Assembly (NCBI RefSeq): GCF_000721235.1
Contig: NZ_JOFH01000067.1
Location: forward strand, 1 to 13,514
Length of the DNA stretch: 13,514 nucleotides
Source: Streptomyces olivaceus
GTDB lineage: Bacteria; Actinomycetota; Actinomycetes; Streptomycetales; Streptomycetaceae
Reading direction: 5' to 3'
Shown: piece after piece, positions 1 to 6,284 of the stretch
Position numbering within the stretch: the first letter of the stretch is position 1
How the letters are laid out: each line of letters starts with the position of its first letter
Notes under the pieces: model-generated
What the model was told of the DNA's origin: nothing
Databases searched by the model: none
The model's input: only the letters and a program-made list of their open reading frames with translations
Program-made: the position numbers and the translations under genes

Positions 1-98
1 AACTCGGCCGCCACGGAGAACCAGGTCACCGGCACGGCACCGGCCTGGATCATGCGCTGCACCGCAGCGTTGTGGGCCTCCGGCGAGGGGCTCCCGGA
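1..98 (-). pseudogene. Isochorismatase-family hydrolase, C-terminal fragment (runs off left edge)
   Basis: Read on the minus strand from about 98 to 1, one frame gives [16 protein letters not shown] followed by [16 protein letters not shown]. This is the pattern of the C-terminal part of YcaC/isochorismatase-like cysteine hydrolases, where a helix AAVQRM and the strand AGAVPVTW precede the last helix. No N-terminal half, catalytic Asp or catalytic Cys lies upstream. Instead the frame meets DJ-1-like sequence, so the gene has lost its front. Whether the tail is intact cannot be seen because it leaves the window. The family call is from memory of the motif. Confidence 0.55.
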
Positions 99-120
99 GC
101 GACGCGTCGAGGAAGGAGAG

Positions 121-210
121 GAAGGAGGGGGAAGCGGTGGCCCGGGTCCCCGAGTCGTAGGGCGGCCGTGGAGCGTACTCGATCAGCAGCTGCACGGCCC
201 GGTTCACGTC
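121..210 (-). pseudogene. DJ-1/PfpI-family fragment (isonitrile hydratase-like)
   Basis: The minus-strand frame from about 210 reads [22 protein letters not shown]. The block (V/I)QLxIEYxPxPPxDSG is characteristic of the C-terminal region of DJ-1/PfpI proteins of the isonitrile hydratase type. Only about 30 residues are recognisable. The catalytic cysteine region that should precede them is absent, replaced by CobL sequence without a gap. It is a gene scrap with no start. Confidence is moderate because the match rests on one short motif. Confidence 0.45.
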
Positions 211-510
211 GGACGAAGGGTGGGGCACCGCGTACCGCGCCGGGACCGAGCACCTCGGTCGGCGTGCGACCGGTGCCGTGGAACATGGGGTCACCGCCGG
301 CCAGGACGGCGTTCCGCGTGCGCGGCGAGCAGGCCGGGGGCCGCCCGGGCGCAGCGGCGCGGGCCATTGCACACGCTCGGCGGCGCACTCCGGCGGCAGC
401 AGATCGAGCTGTCGCGGGCCGCCGACGACGACCTCCGCGTCCGGCATCACCCGGCGCGCGGCGTCAGGCAGACCACCCCAGCCGTCGGCGCTGATCCCCA
501 CGACGGTCAC
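211..510 (-). pseudogene. cobL: Precorrin-6Y C5,15-methyltransferase (CobL/CbiE part), broken N-terminal fragment
   Basis: From a GTG at 510 the minus strand reads [20 protein letters not shown] and then [19 protein letters not shown], the usual N-terminus of CobL/CbiE, which methylates precorrin-6Y in aerobic cobalamin synthesis. The homology then hops frames: [10 protein letters not shown] in one frame (about 330-300), [15 protein letters not shown] in another (about 310-260), and VPHPSS in a third (about 228-211). GGDPMFHG is the conserved SAM-methylase loop. Three frame changes in about 300 bp, and an abrupt switch to DJ-1-like sequence at about 210, show that this is dead. The usual protein is about 400 residues; about 95 remain. 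An intact cobL would be expected elsewhere in the genome. Confidence 0.7.
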
Positions 511-622
511 TGCTGCGGCGGGTGCGACTCGGTACCTCGGGGTCGGGGCGGGCGTCGGTCAGGCACTCCACGGGGCGGCCACCTGCACGGAACCGTTCGG
601 GTGCACATCGACAGCGATCTTA

Positions 623-639
623 TTGCACACTATTCGCAA
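623..639. promoter_or_regulatory. Inverted repeat TTGCAC-N5-TCGCAA, possible Fur-family (Nur-like) operator
   Basis: The 17-bp site is TTGCAC, five bases, TCGCAA, with outer arms TTGC/GCAA perfect. It lies in the AT-richest part of the leader, 31 bp before the tsaD2 start. The Streptomyces nickel regulator Nur is described as binding tTGCaa-N5-ttGCAA, and this differs at one or two inner positions per arm. The resemblance is real but the site is short. Another regulator or chance is possible. Confidence 0.35.
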
Positions 640-654
640 CAACTTACACAGCGC

Positions 655-662
655 AGAAGAGG
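655..662 (+). promoter_or_regulatory. Ribosome binding site fixing the tsaD2 start
   Basis: AGAAGAGG ends 7 bases before the ATG at 670. The frame is open far upstream (to 52), so this site and the start of TsaD homology ([13 protein letters not shown]) decide the start codon. Confidence 0.75.
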
Positions 663-669
663 TCGGTCG

Positions 670-1722
670 ATGGGATCTGCTGTAGTGCTGGGCGTCGAGT
701 CGTCCTGCGACGAGACGGGCGCGGGCCTGGTCCGGGACGGGCGGCTGCTGGGGCACGCGGTGGCGTCGAGCATGGACGAACACGCCCGCTTCGGCGGGGT
801 GGTGCCCGAGATCGCCTCCCGCGCCCACCTCCACGCGCTGCGCCCGGTCGTCCGGCAGGCACTGGACGAGGCCGGGCTGCGGCTGTCCGACATCGGCGCC
901 GTCGCCGTGACCACCGGTCCCGGGCTGTCGGGCGCGCTGCAGGTGGGTCTGGCCGGTGCGAAGGGCATCGCCTACTCCCTCGGCGTTCCGCTGTACGGGG
1001 TCCACCATCTCGCCGGGCACGTCGCCGCCGACACGCTGGAGCACGGCCCGCTGCCCGACCCGTGCATGGTGCTCATCGTCTCCGGCGGCCACACCTCGCT
1101 CCTCCTCGTCCGCGACCTCGCCCGGGACCGGATCACGCACCTCGGGGACACGCTGGACGACGCCGCCGGGGAGTGCTTCGACAAGGTCGCGCGGGTCTTC
1201 GGACTGCCGTACCCCGGCGGTCCGGCCATCGACCGGACCGCGCGAGCGGGGGATCCTCGCGCTGTCCCCTTCCCGCGCCCGTTGCCCGGCTCGTACGACT
1301 TCTCCTTCTCCGGGCTGAAGACGGCCGCGGCCCGCTGGGCCGAGGGTCACGCGGGGCGGGAGCTGCCGGTGGCCGACGGCGCGGCCTCGCTCCAGGAGGC
1401 CGTAGCGGACGTGCTGACCCGCAAGGCGGTGGCCGCGTGCGAGGAGCACGGCGTGGGGACCCTGGTCGTGGTCGGCGGAGTCGCCGCGAACTCGCGGGTG
1501 CGCTCACTGGCCGAGGAGCGCTGCCGGGCGGCCGGGATCGAGCTGCGGGTGCCACCGCTGCGGCTGTGCACCGACAACGGCGCGATGATCGCGGCCGTCG
1601 GCGACCTCCTGGTGCGCGCCGGAGCCGAACCGGCCCCGTTGGACGTGTCGATCGATCCGTCGGCGCCGCTGGAGTACGCCGCCCTGCACCCCGTCGCCAC
1701 CGGGAAGGCGGCGGCCGCCTGA
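670..1722 (+). CDS. tsaD: TsaD/Kae1/Qri7-family protein (tRNA A37 threonylcarbamoyltransferase paralogue)
   Basis: 350 aa. TsaD transfers threonylcarbamoyl from TC-AMP to A37 of ANN-decoding tRNAs, working with TsaB and TsaE in the cytoplasm. The ASKHA-fold motifs are all present: ESSCDETG at residues 10-17, [16 protein letters not shown] at about 37-52, the metal ligands H113 and H117 in [16 protein letters not shown] at about 138, [37 protein letters not shown] and the third ligand D302 in LCTDNGAM. It therefore looks catalytically intact. It lacks the His/Asp-rich tail that I recall in the housekeeping Streptomyces TsaD, and it is not in the usual tsaB-rimI-tsaD order, so I read it as a second copy. 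The next gene overlaps its stop by 1 base, implying co-translation. The ATG at 670 is supported by AGAAGAGG. Confidence 0.9.
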   Translation: MGSAVVLGVESSCDETGAGLVRDGRLLGHAVASSMDEHARFGGVVPEIASRAHLHALRPVVRQALDEAGLRLSDIGAVAVTTGPGLSGALQVGLAGAKGIAYSLGVPLYGVHHLAGHVAADTLEHGPLPDPCMVLIVSGGHTSLLLVRDLARDRITHLGDTLDDAAGECFDKVARVFGLPYPGGPAIDRTARAGDPRAVPFPRPLPGSYDFSFSGLKTAAARWAEGHAGRELPVADGAASLQEAVADVLTRKAVAACEEHGVGTLVVVGGVAANSRVRSLAEERCRAAGIELRVPPLRLCTDNGAMIAAVGDLLVRAGAEPAPLDVSIDPSAPLEYAALHPVATGKAAAA

Positions 1723-2294
1723 TGAGCACCGACATCCGCGTCTGCACGGACGCCGAACTCGTCGCGCGCACCGACGCGCTGCGCTCGGTGTACGTCGACG
1801 CCTTCTGCGCGCCGCCGTGGAACGAGGACGAGGAGCGGGCGACGGAGTTCGTGGGCCGGCTGCCGGCGAACGCGGGCCGCCCGGGCTTCACGGCCGCGAT
1901 CACCGTGCGCGACGGGGACGTGATCGGCTTCGCCACCGCCTGGATCACCCCCGCGCCCTTCCCCACCGACCGCTGCCACCCGCAGGCCGCTGCGGGGCTC
2001 GGTGCCGCGCACACCGCGGACTGGCTGTGCGGGGCCCTGGAGATCGACGAACTCGCCGTCCGCAGGGCCGCCCGCGGCACCGGCCTCGCCGGTGGCCTCC
2101 TCGACGCGGTGACCGCGCACGCACCCGACGGGCGGGCGTGGCTGCTGACGTCCGTCCAGAACGCGCGGGCCGTGGCCTTCTACCGCCGCCAGGGCTGGAC
2201 ACAGGTCACGCACCCCTCCCCCGACGGCAAGGGCATCGTCGTCTTCCTCGGCCCGCGCCATCCCGCCCGGTCCCTCGCCCCTCTCCCTCTGTAA
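1722..2294 (+). CDS. GNAT-family N-acetyltransferase
   Basis: 190 aa. The ATG shares its A with the tsaD2 stop codon (TGATG), so translation is probably coupled. The acetyl-CoA binding motif is seen as LAVRRAARGTGLAGGLL (about residues 111-127, R114-x3-R118-G-x-G), preceded by the acidic EIDE strand. The C-terminal motif B is ARAVAFYRRQGW (about 148-159). Substrate unknown. The housekeeping tsaD of actinobacteria is preceded by the ribosomal-protein acetyltransferase gene rimI, so a GNAT next to a tsaD copy echoes that arrangement. This protein is longer than RimI and does not look like it outside the cofactor motif. The N-terminal NEDEERATEFVGRL region may bind substrate (inference). Confidence 0.85.
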   Translation: MSTDIRVCTDAELVARTDALRSVYVDAFCAPPWNEDEERATEFVGRLPANAGRPGFTAAITVRDGDVIGFATAWITPAPFPTDRCHPQAAAGLGAAHTADWLCGALEIDELAVRRAARGTGLAGGLLDAVTAHAPDGRAWLLTSVQNARAVAFYRRQGWTQVTHPSPDGKGIVVFLGPRHPARSLAPLPL

Positions 2295-2310
2295 GCCCCG
2301 GAGCCCCCTC

Positions 2311-3650
2311 TTGCGTACCGCCGATATCCGCCGCCGTTTCCTCGACTCCTTCGCCGAGCGCGGCCACACCGTCGTCCCCGGCGCGGCTCCTTCTTCCAGA
2401 TGAACGGCAACTTCTCCCTGGGCGACTACTTCAAGGAGGAGGCCATCGCCTTCGCCTGGGAGCTGTCGACCGCGTCGGTGGAAGGCGGCGGCTACGGCCT
2501 GGACCCGGACCGCGTCTGGGTCACCGTCCACCACAGCGACGACGAGTCCCGCGGCCTGTGGCGGCGCATCGCCGGCCTGCCCGACGAGCGGCTCGTGGCG
2601 CGCGGCGACGAGGACAACTTCTGGTCCATGGGCGTACCCGGCCCCTGCGGGCCGTGTTCCGAGCTGTACTACGACCGCGGCCCGGCGCTGGGCAGGGCGG
2701 GCGGCCCGGCGGTCGACGAGGACCGCTACATGGAGTTCTGGAGCCTGGTCTTCATGCAGTACGAGCGCGGCGAGGGCCCCGGCAAGTCCGGCTACCCGAT
2801 CCTCGGCGAACTTCCCCGCCGCAACATCGACACCGGCATGAGCCTGGAACGCATGGCCACGCTCCTCCAGGGCGTCGACAACCTCTACGAGATCACGAGA
2901 TCCGCCCCGTACTGGACCGGGCCGCGGCCCTGGCCGAGGTGCGCTACGGCGCGGACGCGGAGGCCGACGTCCGGCTGCGCGTGGTCGCCGACCACGTCCG
3001 CACCGCCCTGATGCTGCTCGCCGACGGCACCAGCCCGGGCAACGAGGGCCGCGGCTACGTCCTGCGCCGCGCGGTCCGCTCCCCGCGTCAACTGGGCCAT
3101 GCCGAACCGGTACTCGTGGACCTGCTGGCGGTCGCGCGGGACTGCATGGCGCCCAGCCATTCCGAGGTGGCCGAGGCGTACCACCGGATCGCCGACCGGG
3201 CCGCGAGCGAGGAGGAAGCCTTCCGCTCCACCCTGCGGCAGGGCACGACCGTGCTGGACACGGCGGTGGCGAAGGTGAAGGCGGAGGGCGGCCGTGCGCT
3301 GCGCCGTGACCTGCCGGTCGGCGTGCGCTGGATGACGCTGCCCGAGGCGAGGGAGCTTGGCGCCCTCGCCCTGTTCGACGAGACGTACGGCCAGAAGGTC
3401 CGGGTCGTGGAGATCGGCGGGGCCTGGTCGCGGGAGCTGTGCGGCGGCACCCACGTCGAACACGCCTCACAGATCGGCACCGTCGCCCTCACCTCCGAGT
3501 CGTCGGTGGGTGCGGGCATGCGCCGTCTGGAGGCCGCGGTCGGTGCCGAGGGTTTCGGCTACCTGGCCCGCGAACGCGACCTGGTGAGCCGTGTCGCCGA
3601 GCAGCTCCAGGCGCCGCGCGCCGAACTTCCGGACCGTGTCGCCGGGTTGG
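2311..3650 (+). pseudogene. alaS: Alanyl-tRNA synthetase paralogue, disrupted by deletions and a frameshift
   Basis: Three frames must be joined to follow AlaRS. (1) From a TTG at 2311: [20 protein letters not shown] to VVPGA, ending at a TGA at 2401. (2) From about 2391: [18 protein letters not shown] through ELYYDRGP and [12 protein letters not shown] to GVDNLYEI at about 2890. (3) From about 2897: [20 protein letters not shown] through DHVRTALML and NEGRGYVLRR, then ELCGGTHVEHA and ESSVGAGMRRLEA to about 3650. Between (1) and (2) about 55-60 residues of the aminoacylation core are missing, including the KCVR and class II motif 2 region. Near 3292 (VKAEGG to LRRDLPV) about 200 more residues are missing, including the editing-domain HxxxH. 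The C-terminal oligomerisation part is also gone. About 446 codons remain against about 890 in a normal AlaRS. It follows the GNAT gene by 16 bp on the same strand and was probably the third gene of that operon. Confidence 0.88.
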
Positions 3651-3690
3651 GGGACCCGGCACGACCAAGACACCGGAATCGCAGGGCGGG

Positions 3691-4560
3691 TCAGCCAGTT
3701 CTTCCGATGCCGAGGGTGGTCTCGCGAGGCAGCATGCCTGAGTCCAGGACCTCCAGCCAGGGCCGGCCGAGGAGTTCGGCGAGCTTCGCGGTGTCCTTGT
3801 CCCCGAGGGTTTGCCAGGGGGCAGCGGCGAGTTCGTCGGTGCGCCGCTCGACCTCCGCACGCAGGGCACGGCACGCGTCGGTCGCGGTGTGGTCGGCGTT
3901 CAGAAGTCCTCGGGCGCGGAGCCGTTCGCGGGCGGCCGTCCACTCCTGCTCGTTCCAACCGCGACTGGCGAAGACATCCGCCGAAGCCGCACCGATGGCG
4001 GCGAACGACACCAGCGCCTCCACCGAGTCGAGGCCCGCGGTCAGGAGGGCGGCGAGATGGCCGTCGCCGCGGTGCTCGCGCAGGATCGTCGCAGCCTGCC
4101 ACAGCACGAGGTGCGGCTCCTGGGGCCAGGGCAGCCCGGCATTGGCGGCGGCGAGCGGCCGGCCCTCGGTCCGTACGGCCTCCGCCGCCCGGCGGGCGAG
4201 CGCGGCGGCCTCGGCGACTTCGGGACCGTCCGTCCACGCACCGAAGAGAGCGCGGTACGCCCCGTCGATGCCGCGCATCCGGGCACGGACCACCTTGTCC
4301 GGTGCGGCGACGTCCCAGGCGGTGGGGATGTGCTCGGCGACCAGGCGCGGGCTGAAGCTGTAGAACGCGGAGGCCACCTGACGAGTTCCGGGGGCCCCGA
4401 GCGGCGCCGCCCGCAAGGCGAAGTAGCTCGGCCAGCGCTCACCGGTGTCGTAGCCGAGCGACTCGACCTCCTCGAACACCTGTGGCGCGAAATAGAGGAC
4501 GGCGTGCAGGGGCTCCAGGAGGTGCCACATCTGCCTCGTACGGCCATGGTCGTTGCCCAA
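3691..4560 (-). CDS. SCO6745-family protein
   Basis: 289 aa from a TTG at 4560. The sequence shows the conserved opening MWHLLEPLHAVLYFAPQVFE, then WPSYFALRAAPLG, ASAFYSFSPRLV, HLVLWQAATILREHRGDGH, EALVSFAAIGA and a C-terminal helical half ending RTDELAAAPW. This matches the actinobacterial family named after S. coelicolor SCO6745, whose biochemical role I do not know. There is no signal peptide or membrane segment. Start choice: GGGGAG at 4571-4566 sits 5 bases before TTG 4560. The ATG at 4530 (M of MWHLL) has only a crowded GAGG, and the upstream ATG at 4638 would lie at the -35 box. It is divergent from the TetR gene across a shared palindrome, so it is the likely target of that repressor. 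Its 3' end faces the dead alaS about 40 bp away. Confidence 0.85.
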   Translation of the reverse strand: MGNDHGRTRQMWHLLEPLHAVLYFAPQVFEEVESLGYDTGERWPSYFALRAAPLGAPGTRQVASAFYSFSPRLVAEHIPTAWDVAAPDKVVRARMRGIDGAYRALFGAWTDGPEVAEAAALARRAAEAVRTEGRPLAAANAGLPWPQEPHLVLWQAATILREHRGDGHLAALLTAGLDSVEALVSFAAIGAASADVFASRGWNEQEWTAARERLRARGLLNADHTATDACRALRAEVERRTDELAAAPWQTLGDKDTAKLAELLGRPWLEVLDSGMLPRETTLGIGRTG

Positions 4561-4610
4561 TGCGACTCCCCGTGTTCGCTGCTCCTGCGTGTTGCCATTG
4601 CCCAGATCGA

Positions 4611-4638
4611 GATTGCCTCGGGGCTTTAATCTTGTCAA
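4611..4638 (-). promoter_or_regulatory. Predicted promoter of the SCO6745-family gene
   Basis: The minus strand has a perfect TTGACA at 4638-4633, then 16 bases, then CAATCT at 4616-4611 as a weak -10. Transcription would begin near 4604, which excludes the ATG at 4638 and leaves room for the RBS before TTG 4560. The -35 box lies inside the palindrome. Confidence 0.5.
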
Positions 4639-4647
4639 TGACTAGAT
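4629..4647. promoter_or_regulatory. 19-bp palindrome, probable operator of the adjacent TetR regulator
   Basis: ATCTTGTCAATGACTAGAT is a near-perfect inverted repeat about A4638: each 9-base arm matches the other at 8 positions. It overlaps the -35 of the minus-strand promoter (TTGACA, 4638-4633) and TTGTCA (4632-4637), the presumed -35 of the TetR gene. TetR dimers commonly bind such sites to repress both directions. Confidence 0.65.
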
Positions 4648-4664
4648 CGCGCTAAGGTGTTCTC

Positions 4665-5231
4665 ATGCCCACCGAGCGCTCCTACCACCACGGAGACCTG
4701 CGACGGGCCGTGCTGACCGCGGCCCTCGACGTCATCGCGACCGAAGGACCGGCAGCCCTGTCCCTGCGCGACCTGGCCCGCCGGGCGGGCGTTTCCCATG
4801 CCGCGCCCGCACACCACTTCAAGGACCGCGCGGGGCTTCTCACCGCCGTCGCCACCGAGGGCTACGGCTTCCTGTCCGCCGCGCTCGGCGAGGCGGAGGA
4901 CCTGCGCGACCTGGGCGTCCGGTACGTGGGCTTCGCCGCCGCGCACCCGGCGCACTTCCAGATCATGTTCCGGCCGGAGCTCCTGCGCCCCGACGACTCG
5001 GAACTCCTCGCGGCGCGCCAACAGACGCGGAGCATGCTCCGTACGGCCGTGCAGGGCCATGGTGAGGATCCGGCCGTCAGCTTCATGGCGGCCTGGTCGA
5101 TGGCCCATGGTTTCGCGACGCTGCTGCTCTCCCGCAACCTTGACGATCTGCTGGACGGACGCGATCCCGAAGACACCTTCGGGGCGCTGGCGGGCGTGAT
5201 GTTCGGCCCGACGGGATCCCCGTGGTCGTGA
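4665..5231 (+). CDS. TetR/AcrR-family transcriptional regulator
   Basis: 188 aa. The N-terminal helix-turn-helix is clear: YHHGDLRRAVLTAALDVIA, then LSLRDLARRAGVSHAAPAHH and FKDRAGLLTAVATEG (residues about 7-70). The C-terminal ligand domain (GVRYVGFAAAHPAHFQIMFR, FMAAWSMAHGFATLLL) is of the WHG type, common in Streptomyces TetRs; the ligand cannot be inferred. AAGGTG at 4654-4659 sits 5 bases before the ATG. TAAGGT at 4653 could also serve as the -10 of a leaderless transcript paired with TTGTCA at 4632. It is divergent from the SCO6745-family gene with an operator-like palindrome between, implying autoregulation and control of that gene. Its end is convergent with the LysR gene, 17 bp apart. 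Confidence 0.93.
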   Translation: MPTERSYHHGDLRRAVLTAALDVIATEGPAALSLRDLARRAGVSHAAPAHHFKDRAGLLTAVATEGYGFLSAALGEAEDLRDLGVRYVGFAAAHPAHFQIMFRPELLRPDDSELLAARQQTRSMLRTAVQGHGEDPAVSFMAAWSMAHGFATLLLSRNLDDLLDGRDPEDTFGALAGVMFGPTGSPWS

Positions 5232-5248
5232 GGTCGGCCTGACGCGGA

Positions 5249-6214
5249 TCATTCCACCGGCGGAACAACTCGGCCGTCTGCGTGGCCATCTCTCGTTGAG
5301 CGCGGGTCGACTCCGTCCAGTGCGGCTGCCTGTTGCTGAAGGGCTCGTATCAGTGTCATGGCCTGGGGCAGGGTGCGGCGGCTGATGGCGGCGACGCCGA
5401 TGTGCCGGGTCGGCGTCGGCGCCACGATGGGGATGGCGCGTACTCCCGCTACTGGAGGGGTCAGCGCGATGGAGGGGATCAGTGAGATCCCCAGGCCCGC
5501 TGCGACGAGCGAGCGGGCGAAGAAGTAGTCGGTCGTCGTGCTGCGCACCTCCGGCTCGAATCCGGCACGTTCGGCGTAACGGCGCAGGTAGGTCTCGGTC
5601 TTGAGGCAGCCCAGCACCCAGGGTGCGGCGGCCAGCTCGGCGATGTCGAGTGAGTCCCGGCCGGCCAGGGGGTGGGTGTCGGGCAGGGCGACATGCAGAG
5701 GGTCTTCGAGGAGCGGCGTCCACACCATGCTGGAGGTCGGCCCGAGCCGGCCGGGCAGCGGGCCGTCGAAGTGGTAGGCGAGTGCGAGGTCCACGGCGCC
5801 CTGGCGGACCAGGGGCAGACTGTCCTCGGGCTCGGCTTCCCTGACGTGGACCACGGTGTCGGGGTGGGCGGTGGCCAGGCGGGTGAGTGCGCCGGGCAGG
5901 AGGAGCCTGCCGCCGCTGGTGAAGGTGGCGACGGTGATCTGGGTGCGACCGCTGTCGAGTTGATCGACCTGCCGCTGGGCGTGTACCAGCTCTGCGGCGA
6001 CCGACTCGGCGGCCCCGACCATGATCCGGCCGGCCGGGGTCAGAGTGACTCCGCGGGTGCTGCGTGCGACGACCTGGGCGCCGAGACTGCGCTCGAGTGC
6101 GGCCACGTGCTGGGAGACGGCTGAGGGGGTGAGGTGGAGGGCCGCGGCCGCCCGGTTGAAGCTGCCGTGTTCGGCCACACTCCGCAGGACTCGGAGCCGC
6201 TGCACGTCGATCAA
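5249..6214 (-). CDS. LysR-family transcriptional regulator
   Basis: 321 aa. The winged HTH is at residues 1-60: LRVLRSVAEHGSFNRAAAAL, HLTPSAVSQHVAALERSLG, VTLTPAGR. The rest is the periplasmic-binding-like effector domain (ITVATFTSGGRLLLPGAL, GAVDLALAYHFD, RSLVAAGLGISLIPS), with a basic/proline tail (RSTRDGHADGR). The start is a TTG at 6214, chosen because AAGGA (6225-6221) lies 6 bases before it and the homology begins at once; a GTG three codons in is the alternative. It is divergent from the epimerase/aldo-keto reductase pair with a 70-bp gap, the usual arrangement for a LysR activator of the divergent operon. The effector is unknown. Confidence 0.93.
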   Translation of the reverse strand: MIDVQRLRVLRSVAEHGSFNRAAAALHLTPSAVSQHVAALERSLGAQVVARSTRGVTLTPAGRIMVGAAESVAAELVHAQRQVDQLDSGRTQITVATFTSGGRLLLPGALTRLATAHPDTVVHVREAEPEDSLPLVRQGAVDLALAYHFDGPLPGRLGPTSSMVWTPLLEDPLHVALPDTHPLAGRDSLDIAELAAAPWVLGCLKTETYLRRYAERAGFEPEVRSTTTDYFFARSLVAAGLGISLIPSIALTPPVAGVRAIPIVAPTPTRHIGVAAISRRTLPQAMTLIRALQQQAAALDGVDPRSTRDGHADGRVVPPVE

Positions 6215-6284
6215 CAGTAATCCTTAACACCTGGCCAGTAATTGGGCACTTCTGCTGATGACTTTAGGTGTTCAGGATGGGGCC
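6215..6284. promoter_or_regulatory. LysR/epimerase divergent control region with repeated elements
   Basis: The gap contains two direct copies of CAGTAAT (6215-6221 and 6236-6242, 21 bp apart, two helical turns). It also has AACACCT (6226-6232) with its inverse AGGTGTT (6266-6272, centres 40 bp apart), and the perfect palindrome CTGGCCAG (6231-6238). LysR regulators commonly bind two sites within such gaps. AGGA at 6274-6277 is the RBS for the epimerase ATG at 6285. I could not assign a convincing -35/-10 pair. Confidence 0.5.

Larger units (their letters stand above)
511..669. other. Intergenic region upstream of tsaD paralogue
   Basis: This stretch separates the minus-strand cobL remnant from the plus-strand tsaD paralogue. 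It is less GC-rich between 611 and 650. It holds the inverted repeat at 623-639 and the ribosome binding site at 655-662. On the minus strand at about 618-559 the frame [17 protein letters not shown] loosely resembles the N-terminal strand of YgjP/DUF45 metallopeptidases, but it stops at once and is too short to call. I see no clear -35/-10 pair. Confidence 0.5.

Noticed and set aside
559..618. YgjP/DUF45 metallopeptidase scrap on the minus strand
   Set aside because: Only about 17 residues resemble the family; too short and too unspecific to annotate.
52..669. N-terminal extension of TsaD by 206 residues
   Set aside because: The frame is open but antisense to cobL/DJ-1 remnants, shows no protein family, and TsaD homology with a good RBS begins at 670.
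1347..3470. Very long minus-strand frame opposite tsaD, GNAT and alaS
   Set aside because: It is an Arg/Pro/Gly-rich shadow of GC-biased coding on the plus strand, with no recognisable domain.
1817..4363. Single 848-residue plus-strand protein
   Set aside because: It is a mixture: shadow of the GNAT gene, the third frame of the alaS remnant, then antisense of the SCO6745-family gene.
4528..4638. Start of the SCO6745-family gene at ATG 4638 or ATG 4530
   Set aside because: 4638 coincides with the predicted -35 box. 4530 lacks a spaced RBS, while TTG 4560 has GGGGAG.
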